In this document: one piece after another, positions 8,645 to 14,610 of the stretch
Layout: each line of letters starts with the position of its first letter
Position numbering within the stretch: the stretch's first letter is position 1
Made by a program: the position numbers and the translations under genes
DNA from: Pseudomonadota bacterium
Lineage (GTDB): Bacteria > Pseudomonadota > Alphaproteobacteria > Rhizobiales > Beijerinckiaceae
DNA: 16,867 nucleotides
Reading direction: 5' to 3'
Assembly (NCBI GenBank): GCA_023386155.1
Contig: JAEWKH010000065.1
Span: 1 to 16,867, forward strand
Notes under the pieces: model-generated
What the model was told of the DNA's origin: nothing
Database searches by the model: none
The model's input: only the letters and a program-made list of their open reading frames with translations

Positions 8645-9352
8645 CTATTCGGGCCGCTTCGGAATATCGAGCCCGCGCTGGACGGCAGGACGAGCGAGGC
8701 CGCGCTCCAGCCAGGCCGGCACCCGCCTGAGGCTGTCGAACTCCACCAGTTCTCCAGCGCCGTAGAAGCCGATCAGGTTGCGGACCCAGCCGAGCAGGGA
8801 GATGTCGGCGATGGTGTAGTCCTCACCCATGATCCAGTCCCGGCCTTCGAGCCTCGTCTCAAGCACGCCGAGCAGGCGCTTGGATTCATTGCGGTATCGC
8901 TCGAGCGGCCGCTTGTCCTCGATCTCCCGCCCGGCGAATTTGTGGAAGAAGCCGAGCTGACCGAACATCGGTCCCACGGCCGCCATCTGGAAGAACACCC
9001 ACTGGATGGTCTCGTAGCGCCGGGCCGGATCCAAGGGCAGGAACTTGCCGGTCTTCTCGGCGAGATACAGGAGGATCGCGCCGGATTCGAACAGAGGCAG
9101 TGGCTTTCCACCCGGCCCGTCGGGATCGATGATGGACGGGATCTTGCCGTTCGGGTTCAGGGACAGGAATTCGGGGGTCCATGTCTCGTTCTGGCCGATA
9201 TTGATAAAATGCGGCTCGTAGGGCAGCCCGGTCTCCTCCAGCATGATGGAGACCTTGACCCCGTTGGGCGTGGGCGTGGAATAGAGCTGGATCCGCTCGG
9301 GGTGCTGGGCCGGCCAGCGGCTCGCGATCGGGAAGGCGGAAAGATCGGCCAT
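8645..9352 (-). CDS. Glutathione S-transferase, YfcG/YghU (Nu-class) type
   Basis: A 235-residue GST-fold protein. It has an N-terminal thioredoxin-like domain with TPTPNGVKVSIMLEE (26-40), where Thr28-Pro-Asn30 matches the Thr/Asn active site of E. coli YfcG, cis-Pro in GKIPSI (69-74), and the glutathione-binding ESGAILLYLAEKTG (89-102). An all-helical C-terminal domain with YTIADISLLGWV (179-190) follows. The protein has no cysteine, as expected for Nu-class enzymes, which act as glutathione-dependent disulfide-bond reductases. About 20 residues precede the canonical start, longer than YfcG. The ATG at 9352 is supported by GGAG five bases upstream. A candidate promoter lies at 9386-9413. 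The physiological substrate is unknown. Confidence 0.9.
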   Translation of the reverse strand: MADLSAFPIASRWPAQHPERIQLYSTPTPNGVKVSIMLEETGLPYEPHFINIGQNETWTPEFLSLNPNGKIPSIIDPDGPGGKPLPLFESGAILLYLAEKTGKFLPLDPARRYETIQWVFFQMAAVGPMFGQLGFFHKFAGREIEDKRPLERYRNESKRLLGVLETRLEGRDWIMGEDYTIADISLLGWVRNLIGFYGAGELVEFDSLRRVPAWLERGLARPAVQRGLDIPKRPE

Positions 9353-9385
9353 GGAAACTCCATCATGGTGAGTCGTGATGGAGCG

Positions 9386-9413
9386 ATGCTAGAGGGGCCA
9401 GTCCACCTTGCAA
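9386..9413 (-). promoter_or_regulatory. Candidate promoter of the glutathione transferase gene
   Basis: On the minus strand TTGCAA (complement of 9408-9413) and TAGCAT (complement of 9386-9391) are separated by 16 bases; each matches four of six consensus bases. Transcription would start near 9379, giving a 27-base leader to the ATG at 9352. Confidence 0.3.
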
Positions 9414-9443
9414 GCGCGAGACCGCCGCTTGTCCTGATAAGTT

Positions 9444-9800
9444 TCAGTGCAGCAGGGCGACCCGGCTACGCTGGCTTTCTCGTTCCCAGGTCTGGACGAC
9501 GATGCCGTTGACGCCGGAATCGTGCAGCCGGTCGCTCAGGTCGATGAAATGGCGCTCGGTCGCTTCGACATCGATCCCGATCTCATCGTCCTCCACATGC
9601 TCGAGTTCGGATGCGGCATAGCGCTCGTAAGCTGCCGACATCTCGGCATAGGCGAAGGCGACGGGCAGTGTGCGGAAGATGGTGGAGAATTCCTCGTCCA
9701 GCTCGCCCGTGGCAAGGTCCCTCATCTGGACCAGATAGCCGTCATCGTGCTCGCAGACTTCATAGCGCCAGTGCCGGCCTTCGGATGCACACATCAGCAT
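9444..9800 (-). CDS. Acidic protein of unknown function
   Basis: A 118-residue soluble protein with no signal peptide or membrane segment. I do not recognise a family. The N-terminal half looks like a beta-rich module (HWRYEVCEHDDGYLVQMRD, about residues 10-28), followed by a helical stretch with YAEMSAAYERYAASELEH and a very acidic segment EDDEIGIDVEATERHF. The C-terminus SGVNGIVVQTWERE may be another strand pair. The frame is open to a GTG at 9812, but the ATG at 9800 has a textbook GGAGG five bases upstream. It lies between the small exported protein gene and the GST gene on the same strand, with gaps of 80 and 91 bases. Confidence 0.7.
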   Translation of the reverse strand: MLMCASEGRHWRYEVCEHDDGYLVQMRDLATGELDEEFSTIFRTLPVAFAYAEMSAAYERYAASELEHVEDDEIGIDVEATERHFIDLSDRLHDSGVNGIVVQTWERESQRSRVALLH

Positions 9801-9880
9801 CGGAACCTCCACTCAACTGTACTGCTGAGCCAATGCTGTTCGAGGCGGCGTGGTTCCAGCACAATCCCCTGCAAAAAAGT

Positions 9881-10141
9881 CTAACGGCGTCCCATGGCTT
9901 CCGCCCGGATACGGCCGCCGATCCGCACCTGGGTGCTGTTGCCCAGATCGATGAAGCCCTGGTTGGCCCGCAGGGAATCCTCCTTGGCCGTCGCCGACCG
10001 GGATACTTCGAACCGATCCCTGCATTCGGGCGGAACCTGAAGGCGAACGCCCGGCGGCACGTCAGGCATGCGGCACTCTTTCGCAAGGACAGGACCGCCG
10101 GCGGAAATCAGAATCGCGAAAGACGCGCAGAGAATCCTCAT
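9881..10141 (-). CDS. Small exported protein with a porin-strand-like C-terminus
   Basis: An 86-residue protein with a short Sec signal peptide (MRILCASFAILISAGGPVLA, cleavage expected after Ala20). The mature part of about 66 residues begins KECRMPDVPPGV, with Cys23 and Cys40 able to form one disulfide in the periplasm. The end, IDLGNSTQVRIGGRIRAEA, resembles the first beta-strand of Hyphomicrobiales porins (RVGGRVRAEY), though the protein is far too short to be a barrel. No family recognised. The ATG at 10141 has GGAG eight bases upstream. It starts 27 bases after the DUF1489 gene, suggesting co-transcription. Confidence 0.65.
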   Translation of the reverse strand: MRILCASFAILISAGGPVLAKECRMPDVPPGVRLQVPPECRDRFEVSRSATAKEDSLRANQGFIDLGNSTQVRIGGRIRAEAMGRR

Positions 10142-10168
10142 CGAACCAACTCCAACGACTCACACAAG

Positions 10169-10606
10169 TTACAGAAGGCCCAAATCGGCCAGCTCGCGGC
10201 GCATGTCCTCCGGCATCACGGCAAGATCGCCCGTTTTCAGGTCGATGTCACGCGGGGCCTCCTTGGCAGCGAGATAGCGCCAGCCCTGGAACGGCCTGAA
10301 GGACCGCGGCTCCACGGCGACGACCTTCGACTCCAGCACCAGACGGCAGCGGCCGATCCCGTCCGCGTCGGTGAAGGGGCGGATGTCCAGCAGCTTCTGG
10401 CGGGCGGCAACCTGTCCCTTGATCACCCAGAACAGGGAGCCGCCATCCAGAAGCTCGTCGACCCGCTTGGGCACCATGCGGGTGGTGTGCGTCTGCTCGT
10501 AGTCGCGGCCGAGGCGCCGGTGCAAGGCGCGATTCTCCTCGATCCATTCCTCGAGGTCCGTAATGGAGTCGCAGCCGACGCAGAGCTTGATCAGGTGAAG
10601 TGCCAT
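10169..10606 (-). CDS. DUF1489 family protein
   Basis: A 145-residue protein of the alphaproteobacterial DUF1489 family (PF07370), function unknown. Family hallmarks seen are the N-terminus MALHLIKLCVGCDSI (1-15), TTRMVPKRVDELLDGGSLFWVIKG (about 41-64), and RPFQGWRYLAAKEAP (about 103-117). No signal peptide or membrane segment. The frame is open to a GTG at 10621; the ATG at 10606 is taken because family members begin MxLHLIKL, though only a weak GAGA precedes it. It lies 52 bases downstream of the carboxylase gene and 27 bases before the small exported protein, so the three may share a transcript. Confidence 0.85.
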   Translation of the reverse strand: MALHLIKLCVGCDSITDLEEWIEENRALHRRLGRDYEQTHTTRMVPKRVDELLDGGSLFWVIKGQVAARQKLLDIRPFTDADGIGRCRLVLESKVVAVEPRSFRPFQGWRYLAAKEAPRDIDLKTGDLAVMPEDMRRELADLGLL

Positions 10607-10658
10607 ATCCGTCTCAACCACGCGCCGCCCGGCCTGTCACCCGGCAATGCGCCACAGG

Positions 10659-12635
10659 TCATTCCTCCGTCTTGAGCACGATCAGGCGCGCGCCTTCCGC
10701 CACCTGCGCGCCCGGCTCGGCGGCGATCTCCGCCACCTCGGCATCGGAGGGCGCGACCAGCACGTGCTCCATCTTCATCGCCTCCACGATGGCAAGCCGC
10801 TGGCCCTTCTCGACCCGGTCGCCGGGCTGCACGAAGACGGCGATGAGCTTGCCATGCATCGGCGCCTTGACCGTGCCGCCTTCGTCCATGTGCTCGAGAT
10901 CGACATCGAAGGGATCGTAGGGCTGCACGAGCGTCTGGCGACCGTTGCGGATGATGTAGACCCCGTGCGGGGCCACTACCTCCTGATCGATCTCCGCATC
11001 GGCCCAGGGATCGCGCGCGCCGAATGCGACGGTGCTCGCGCCCGGCTGCTCGCGACTGAACACCTCACGGGCCTCGACGCGCTCGCCATCGACGCGCAAC
11101 GGCACGCCGACGCTGCGAAGTCCCAGAAGCTGATAGCCGTCCGGGATCGACCACGGCGAGGACGGCTCGTCGCTCTTCTGCAACTCGTTCATGCGCAGGC
11201 GTTCGATCTCACGGGAGATCAGCGCGGACGCGCCGAATGAGACAGCGACTTCATCGACAGGCTGCGGGCCAACGCCGAGGGCATCGAGATTGCGATCAAT
11301 AAAACCAGTATCGAACTGCCCTGCCCTGAACCCCTCGGCTTCGCACAGCTTCTTCAGGAAGGCCGCATTGGTCTTCGGACCGGCGACGATCGTTTGCCCC
11401 AGCGCCTCGGCCAGCTTGTCCAGGGCCTCCTCGCGGGTCGCGCCATGGGCAATGACCTTCGCGATCATGGGATCGTAATAGGGCGTGACCTCGGCCCCGG
11501 CCTCGACGCCGGTATCGATGCGGATGCCCTCGCCCTCTGGAAATTCCAGGGCCCAGAGCTTGCCCGTGGACGGCAGGAACTCCTTTTCCGGGTCCTCCGC
11601 GTAAAGGCGCGCCTCGACTGCATGGCCGTCGATGGAAAGATCGCCTTGCGCGAAAGGCAGCGCCTCGCCCGCGGCGGCCCGGAACTGCAGTTCCACGAGG
11701 TCGAGTCCCGTGATCGCTTCCGTCACCGGATGCTCCACCTGCAAGCGGGTGTTCATCTCCATGAAGTAGAACCGGTCGGGACGCAGCCCCTCCCGGCCGT
11801 CGGCGATGAACTCGACGGTGCCCGCCCCCACATAGCCGACCGCGCGAGCGGCCTCGACGGCCGCCTGTCCCATCGCCTGGCGCATCTCGGGCGTCATGCC
11901 CGGAGCCGGCGCCTCCTCGATCACCTTCTGGTGGCGGCGCTGGAGCGAGCAGTCGCGCTCGAACAGATGCACCACGTTGCCGTGACCGTCGGCGAAAACC
12001 TGGATCTCGATGTGGCGCGGGGAAAGAATGTACTTTTCCACCAGCACGCGCGGATCGCCGAAGGAGCTCTGCGCCTCCCGCTGGGCGCTCTCCAACGCCG
12101 CGTCGAAATCGGCCGCCTTCTCGACCCGCCGCATGCCCTTGCCACCGCCGCCGGCGACCGCCTTGATGAGAACCGGATAGCCGATCTCATATGCCTTCTG
12201 GCGCAGGAAATCCGGATCCTGCTTGGACCCGTGATAGCCGGGCACCACCGGCACGCCCGCCTGCTGCACGAGCGATTTGGCCGCGTCCTTCAGGCCCATG
12301 GCCTTGATGGCGGAGGCCGGGGGCCCAACGAAGACGATTCCGTTCTGGGCACAGGCCTCCGCGAACTCGGCCCGCTCGGACAGGAAGCCATAGCCGGGGT
12401 GGATCGATGCCGCCTTCGTGCGCCTGGCGACCTCGATGATCCTGTCGATCTGGAGATAGCTCTCGCGGGCGGGCGGCGGGCCGATCGGGTGGGCCTCGTC
12501 GGCCATCTGCACGAAGAGCGAACCCGCATCGGCCTCCGAATAGACCGCGATGGTCCGCATCCCCAGCTGCCGGGCGGTGCGGATGATGCGACAGGCGATC
12601 TCGCCACGATTGGCAATCAGGACACTCTCGAGCAT
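10659..12635 (-). CDS. mccA: 3-Methylcrotonyl-CoA carboxylase, biotin-containing alpha subunit
   Basis: A 658-residue biotin-dependent acyl-CoA carboxylase alpha subunit. It carboxylates biotin with bicarbonate and ATP for leucine/isovalerate breakdown. Biotin carboxylase domain at about 1-445 with IANRGEIACR (7-16), ATP-grasp loop GGGGKG (162-167) and EMNTRLQVEHPVTE (293-306). A divergent BT-type linker follows, then a biotinyl domain (about 586-658) with AMKMEH, Lys621 being the biotinylation site. The methylcrotonyl specificity is judged from GIVFVGPPASAIKAMGLKDAAK and overall length; a propionyl- or acetyl-CoA carboxylase subunit is less likely but possible (liuD is the alternative name). 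The ATG at 12635 is preferred over 12641 because AAGGG sits about six bases before it. The partner carboxyltransferase mccB is absent from the window. Confidence 0.87.
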   Translation of the reverse strand: MLESVLIANRGEIACRIIRTARQLGMRTIAVYSEADAGSLFVQMADEAHPIGPPPARESYLQIDRIIEVARRTKAASIHPGYGFLSERAEFAEACAQNGIVFVGPPASAIKAMGLKDAAKSLVQQAGVPVVPGYHGSKQDPDFLRQKAYEIGYPVLIKAVAGGGGKGMRRVEKAADFDAALESAQREAQSSFGDPRVLVEKYILSPRHIEIQVFADGHGNVVHLFERDCSLQRRHQKVIEEAPAPGMTPEMRQAMGQAAVEAARAVGYVGAGTVEFIADGREGLRPDRFYFMEMNTRLQVEHPVTEAITGLDLVELQFRAAAGEALPFAQGDLSIDGHAVEARLYAEDPEKEFLPSTGKLWALEFPEGEGIRIDTGVEAGAEVTPYYDPMIAKVIAHGATREEALDKLAEALGQTIVAGPKTNAAFLKKLCEAEGFRAGQFDTGFIDRNLDALGVGPQPVDEVAVSFGASALISREIERLRMNELQKSDEPSSPWSIPDGYQLLGLRSVGVPLRVDGERVEAREVFSREQPGASTVAFGARDPWADAEIDQEVVAPHGVYIIRNGRQTLVQPYDPFDVDLEHMDEGGTVKAPMHGKLIAVFVQPGDRVEKGQRLAIVEAMKMEHVLVAPSDAEVAEIAAEPGAQVAEGARLIVLKTEE

Positions 12636-12811
12636 TTCCATCCCTTACCAGATTTCCCGTCCGGGTTTTCGGAAACCTAGAGCAAACCTCATGCGACTTG
12701 TCACGCCTGAACATTATGCGACTCAAGAGGCTGGCCGAGAATGCGCTGGCAGGTCGTTAGTCTGCCGCAAGGCGGTGACGCTGGTCGAGTTCAGCAACTT
12801 CCCTCCCCTGG

Positions 12812-12832
12812 CCCTCCCCACAAGGGGGAGGG
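12812..12832. repeat. Short palindromic repeat (CCCTCCCC hairpin)
   Basis: CCCTCCCC (12812-12819) and GGGGAGGG (12825-12832) pair perfectly across ACAAG. A further CCCTCCCC copy at 12801-12808 precedes it. Elements of this composition are widespread between genes in Hyphomicrobiales (general knowledge). It is mid-intergenic and far from both genes, so a terminator role is unlikely. Confidence 0.5.
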
Positions 12833-12966
12833 AACCGCTCGCAAATCCGTCATTGGGTACTCCGAAGCCCGACGGGCTCCTCTCCCTTGAGGGTTACGTG
12901 CCGCTCCGGATGCAACTTTGTGCATTTCCCCCCTTGCTGACACGCTGGATCCACGCTAGCTTTTTA

Positions 12967-12983
12967 TTGCAAATCGTTTGCAA
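12967..12983 (+). promoter_or_regulatory. Palindromic operator before the Nramp gene, Mur/Fur-family type
   Basis: TTGCAAA-TCG-TTTGCAA is a perfect 7-bp inverted repeat with a 3-base spacer ending 15 bases before the ATG at 12999. The motif resembles the manganese-responsive sites bound by Mur (the Fur-family manganese regulator) before mntH in rhizobia and Brucella. It lies just downstream of an A/T-rich -10-like stretch, a position suited to repression. Its identity rests on resemblance and on the transporter it precedes. Confidence 0.6.
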
Positions 12984-12998
12984 CTGCAGAAAGCTCCC

Positions 12999-14345
12999 AT
13001 GGATCAGCCCGCCCCGATTTCCCTCGTACAGAAAGCCGCCTGGCGGCGCTCTTCGGAACAGGCATCTCTCCCGGAGGTGAATCGCTCCATCGCCGTGCGG
13101 CCGGGGTCGACCTGGCGGCGGGCCGCGGCGTTCCTGGGGCCGGGCTATCTGGTGGCCGTGGGCTACATGGATCCGGGCAACTGGGCGACCTCCCTCGCCG
13201 GAGGCTCGAAATACGGCTACGCCCTGCTCTCGGTCGCCCTGATCTCCAACATCATGGCGATCGTCCTGCAATCCCTCTGCGCCCGGCTGGCGGTCGCCAC
13301 AGGCCGCGACCTCGCCCAGGCCTGCCGGGATGCCTACCCGAAGCCCGTTGCATGGGGCCTGTGGGTGCTAGCGGAACTGGCCATCTGCGCCACGGACCTT
13401 GCGGAGGTCATTGGTACGGCGATCGGCCTCAACCTGCTCTTCGGGATCCCGCTCGAAATCGGCGTCGTCATCACGGCACTCGACGTGTTCCTGATTCTCT
13501 ATCTCCAGAATCTCGGCTTCCGCTGGGTCGAGGCCTTTATCATCACCCTACTCGGCGTGATCGCCGTGTGCTTCGGCATCCAGATCGCCATGGCCGATCC
13601 GGACTGGGCGGGCGTGATCACGGGCTTTGCGCCGACGACCGAGATCGTCACCAATCCGGACATGCTCTATCTCGCGCTCGGAATCCTGGGCGCGACGGTG
13701 ATGCCGCATAACCTGTACCTGCATTCCGGCATCGTGCAGACGCGAGCCTATGGGGACACGCTGGAGGAACGGCGGGAGGCCCTGCGCTTCGCAACACTCG
13801 ACTCGACCATCGCCCTGATGTTCGCGTTGACGATCAATGCGTCCCTCCTCATCCTCGCGGCCGCCGCCTTCCACCACACCGGCCGGACCGAGATCGCGGA
13901 ACTCGGCGAGGCGCATACCCTCCTCCAGCCAATCCTCGGCAGCGCCGTCGCGCCGATGCTCTTCGGCCTGTCGCTTCTCTGCTGCGGGCTCAACTCCACG
14001 GTCACGGCGACCATGGCCGGCCAGATTGTCATGGAGGGCTTCATCAATTTCAGGATGGCGCCCTGGATGCGCCGCCTCATCACGCGCGGCATCGCCATCG
14101 TTCCGGCGGCCGCCGTCACCATCGCCTATGGCGAGAGCGGCACGGCGAAGCTCCTGATCCTGAGCCAGGTGGTCCTGAGCCTCCAGCTTCCCTTCGCGGT
14201 CATCCCGCTCGTGACCATGACCGCCTCGAAGGCCAAAATGGGAGCCTTGGTCACCCCGCGCTGGCTCACCATTTTCGCCGCCGCGATCGCCGCCGTGATC
14301 GTCGTGCTGAACCTGAAGCTCCTGGTGGACTTCGTGATCGGATAA
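12999..14345 (+). CDS. mntH: Nramp family divalent metal transporter (manganese/iron)
   Basis: A 448-residue inner-membrane proton-coupled importer of Mn(II)/Fe(II), full length for bacterial MntH with 11 predicted membrane helices. Metal-binding signatures are present: DPGNWAT in helix 1 (Asp58-Pro-Gly-Asn61) and MPHNLYLHS in helix 6 (Met235-Pro-His237-Asn238). The conserved loop GFRWVEAFI is also there. About 40 polar residues precede helix 1. The longest frame starts at a TTG (12978) that lies inside the palindromic operator; the ATG at 12999 is therefore preferred, though its Shine-Dalgarno is weak (GAAAG). The operator suggests repression by a Mur-like regulator when Mn is sufficient. 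Monocistronic: hairpin repeats and the convergent valS follow. Confidence 0.92.
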   Translation: MDQPAPISLVQKAAWRRSSEQASLPEVNRSIAVRPGSTWRRAAAFLGPGYLVAVGYMDPGNWATSLAGGSKYGYALLSVALISNIMAIVLQSLCARLAVATGRDLAQACRDAYPKPVAWGLWVLAELAICATDLAEVIGTAIGLNLLFGIPLEIGVVITALDVFLILYLQNLGFRWVEAFIITLLGVIAVCFGIQIAMADPDWAGVITGFAPTTEIVTNPDMLYLALGILGATVMPHNLYLHSGIVQTRAYGDTLEERREALRFATLDSTIALMFALTINASLLILAAAAFHHTGRTEIAELGEAHTLLQPILGSAVAPMLFGLSLLCCGLNSTVTATMAGQIVMEGFINFRMAPWMRRLITRGIAIVPAAAVTIAYGESGTAKLLILSQVVLSLQLPFAVIPLVTMTASKAKMGALVTPRWLTIFAAAIAAVIVVLNLKLLVDFVIG

Positions 14346-14370
14346 CGGGGGGCTCACACCACGTCTGTCA

Positions 14371-14391
14371 TGGCCGGGCTTGTCCCGGCCA
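14371..14391. repeat. Hairpin repeat TGGCCGGG/CCCGGCCA
   Basis: TGGCCGGG (14371-14378) and CCCGGCCA (14384-14391) form a perfect 8-bp stem with loop CTTGT. It is of a common Hyphomicrobiales intergenic repeat type (GGCCGGGCTTGTCCCGGCC). It lies 25 bases past the Nramp stop and could also act as a transcription barrier, though no T-run follows. Confidence 0.6.
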
Positions 14392-14425
14392 GCCCCGCCT
14401 TCAATCCGGCTCGGTTTCCCTCTGT

Positions 14426-14527
14426 CCTCATCCTGAGGAGCAGCCGCAGGCTGCGTCTCGAAGGAGGATCCAGTGCGCTCTGGACCCTCCTTCGAGACGG
14501 TCGCTGCGCGACCTCCTCAGGATGAGG
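14426..14527. repeat. Long imperfect inverted repeat (102 bp), dispersed Hyphomicrobiales element
   Basis: The outer arms CCTCATCCTGAGGAG (14426-14440) and CTCCTCAGGATGAGG (14513-14527) are perfectly complementary over 15 bp. An inner hairpin pairs 14455-14473 with 14480-14498 over 19 positions with one mismatch and a 6-base loop. Between the two stems lie GC-rich segments (CAGCCGCAGGCTGCG and GGTCGCTGCGCGAC) that can form their own stems. I recognise this as a repeat found in many copies in Bradyrhizobium, Bosea and Microvirga-type genomes. It carries no gene. Confidence 0.75.
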
Positions 14528-14563
14528 TGAGAGGGTGGTGAAAGCGGGATCGCCGGCGCGGGA

Positions 14564-14582
14564 CCCCGGCTCAAGTCCGGGG
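14564..14582. repeat. Short hairpin repeat CCCCGG/CCGGGG
   Basis: CCCCGG (14564-14569) and CCGGGG (14577-14582) pair across CTCAAGT. The composition (ACCCCGGCTCAAGTCCGGGG) matches another widespread alphaproteobacterial intergenic palindrome. It is 28 bases from the valS stop and might stop transcripts from that gene. Confidence 0.5.
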
Positions 14583-14610
14583 AGGTGATGACCCGCGTAA
14601 TTGGACTGCC

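Larger units (their letters stand above)
12636..12998. other. Divergent intergenic region between mccA and the Nramp gene
   Basis: No gene is supported here. From the mccA side it holds a weak promoter candidate (GTGACA, 17-base gap, TCTAGG, minus strand) and an 8-bp direct repeat ATGCGACT at 12691-12698 and 12716-12723 that flanks its -35 side. In the middle is a small GC-rich palindrome (12812-12832). On the Nramp side are a CTGACA motif at 12937-12942, an A/T-rich TTTTTATT stretch at 12961-12968 and the operator-like palindrome 12967-12983. Confidence 0.5.

Noticed and set aside
11394..12680. 428-codon plus-strand open frame opposite mccA
   Set aside because: Antisense shadow of a complete biotin carboxylase gene; no recognisable protein features.
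12801..12832. GC-rich CCCTCCCC hairpin considered as a terminator
   Set aside because: Both neighbouring genes read away from it, so there is no transcript for it to end; a dispersed repeat is the simpler reading.
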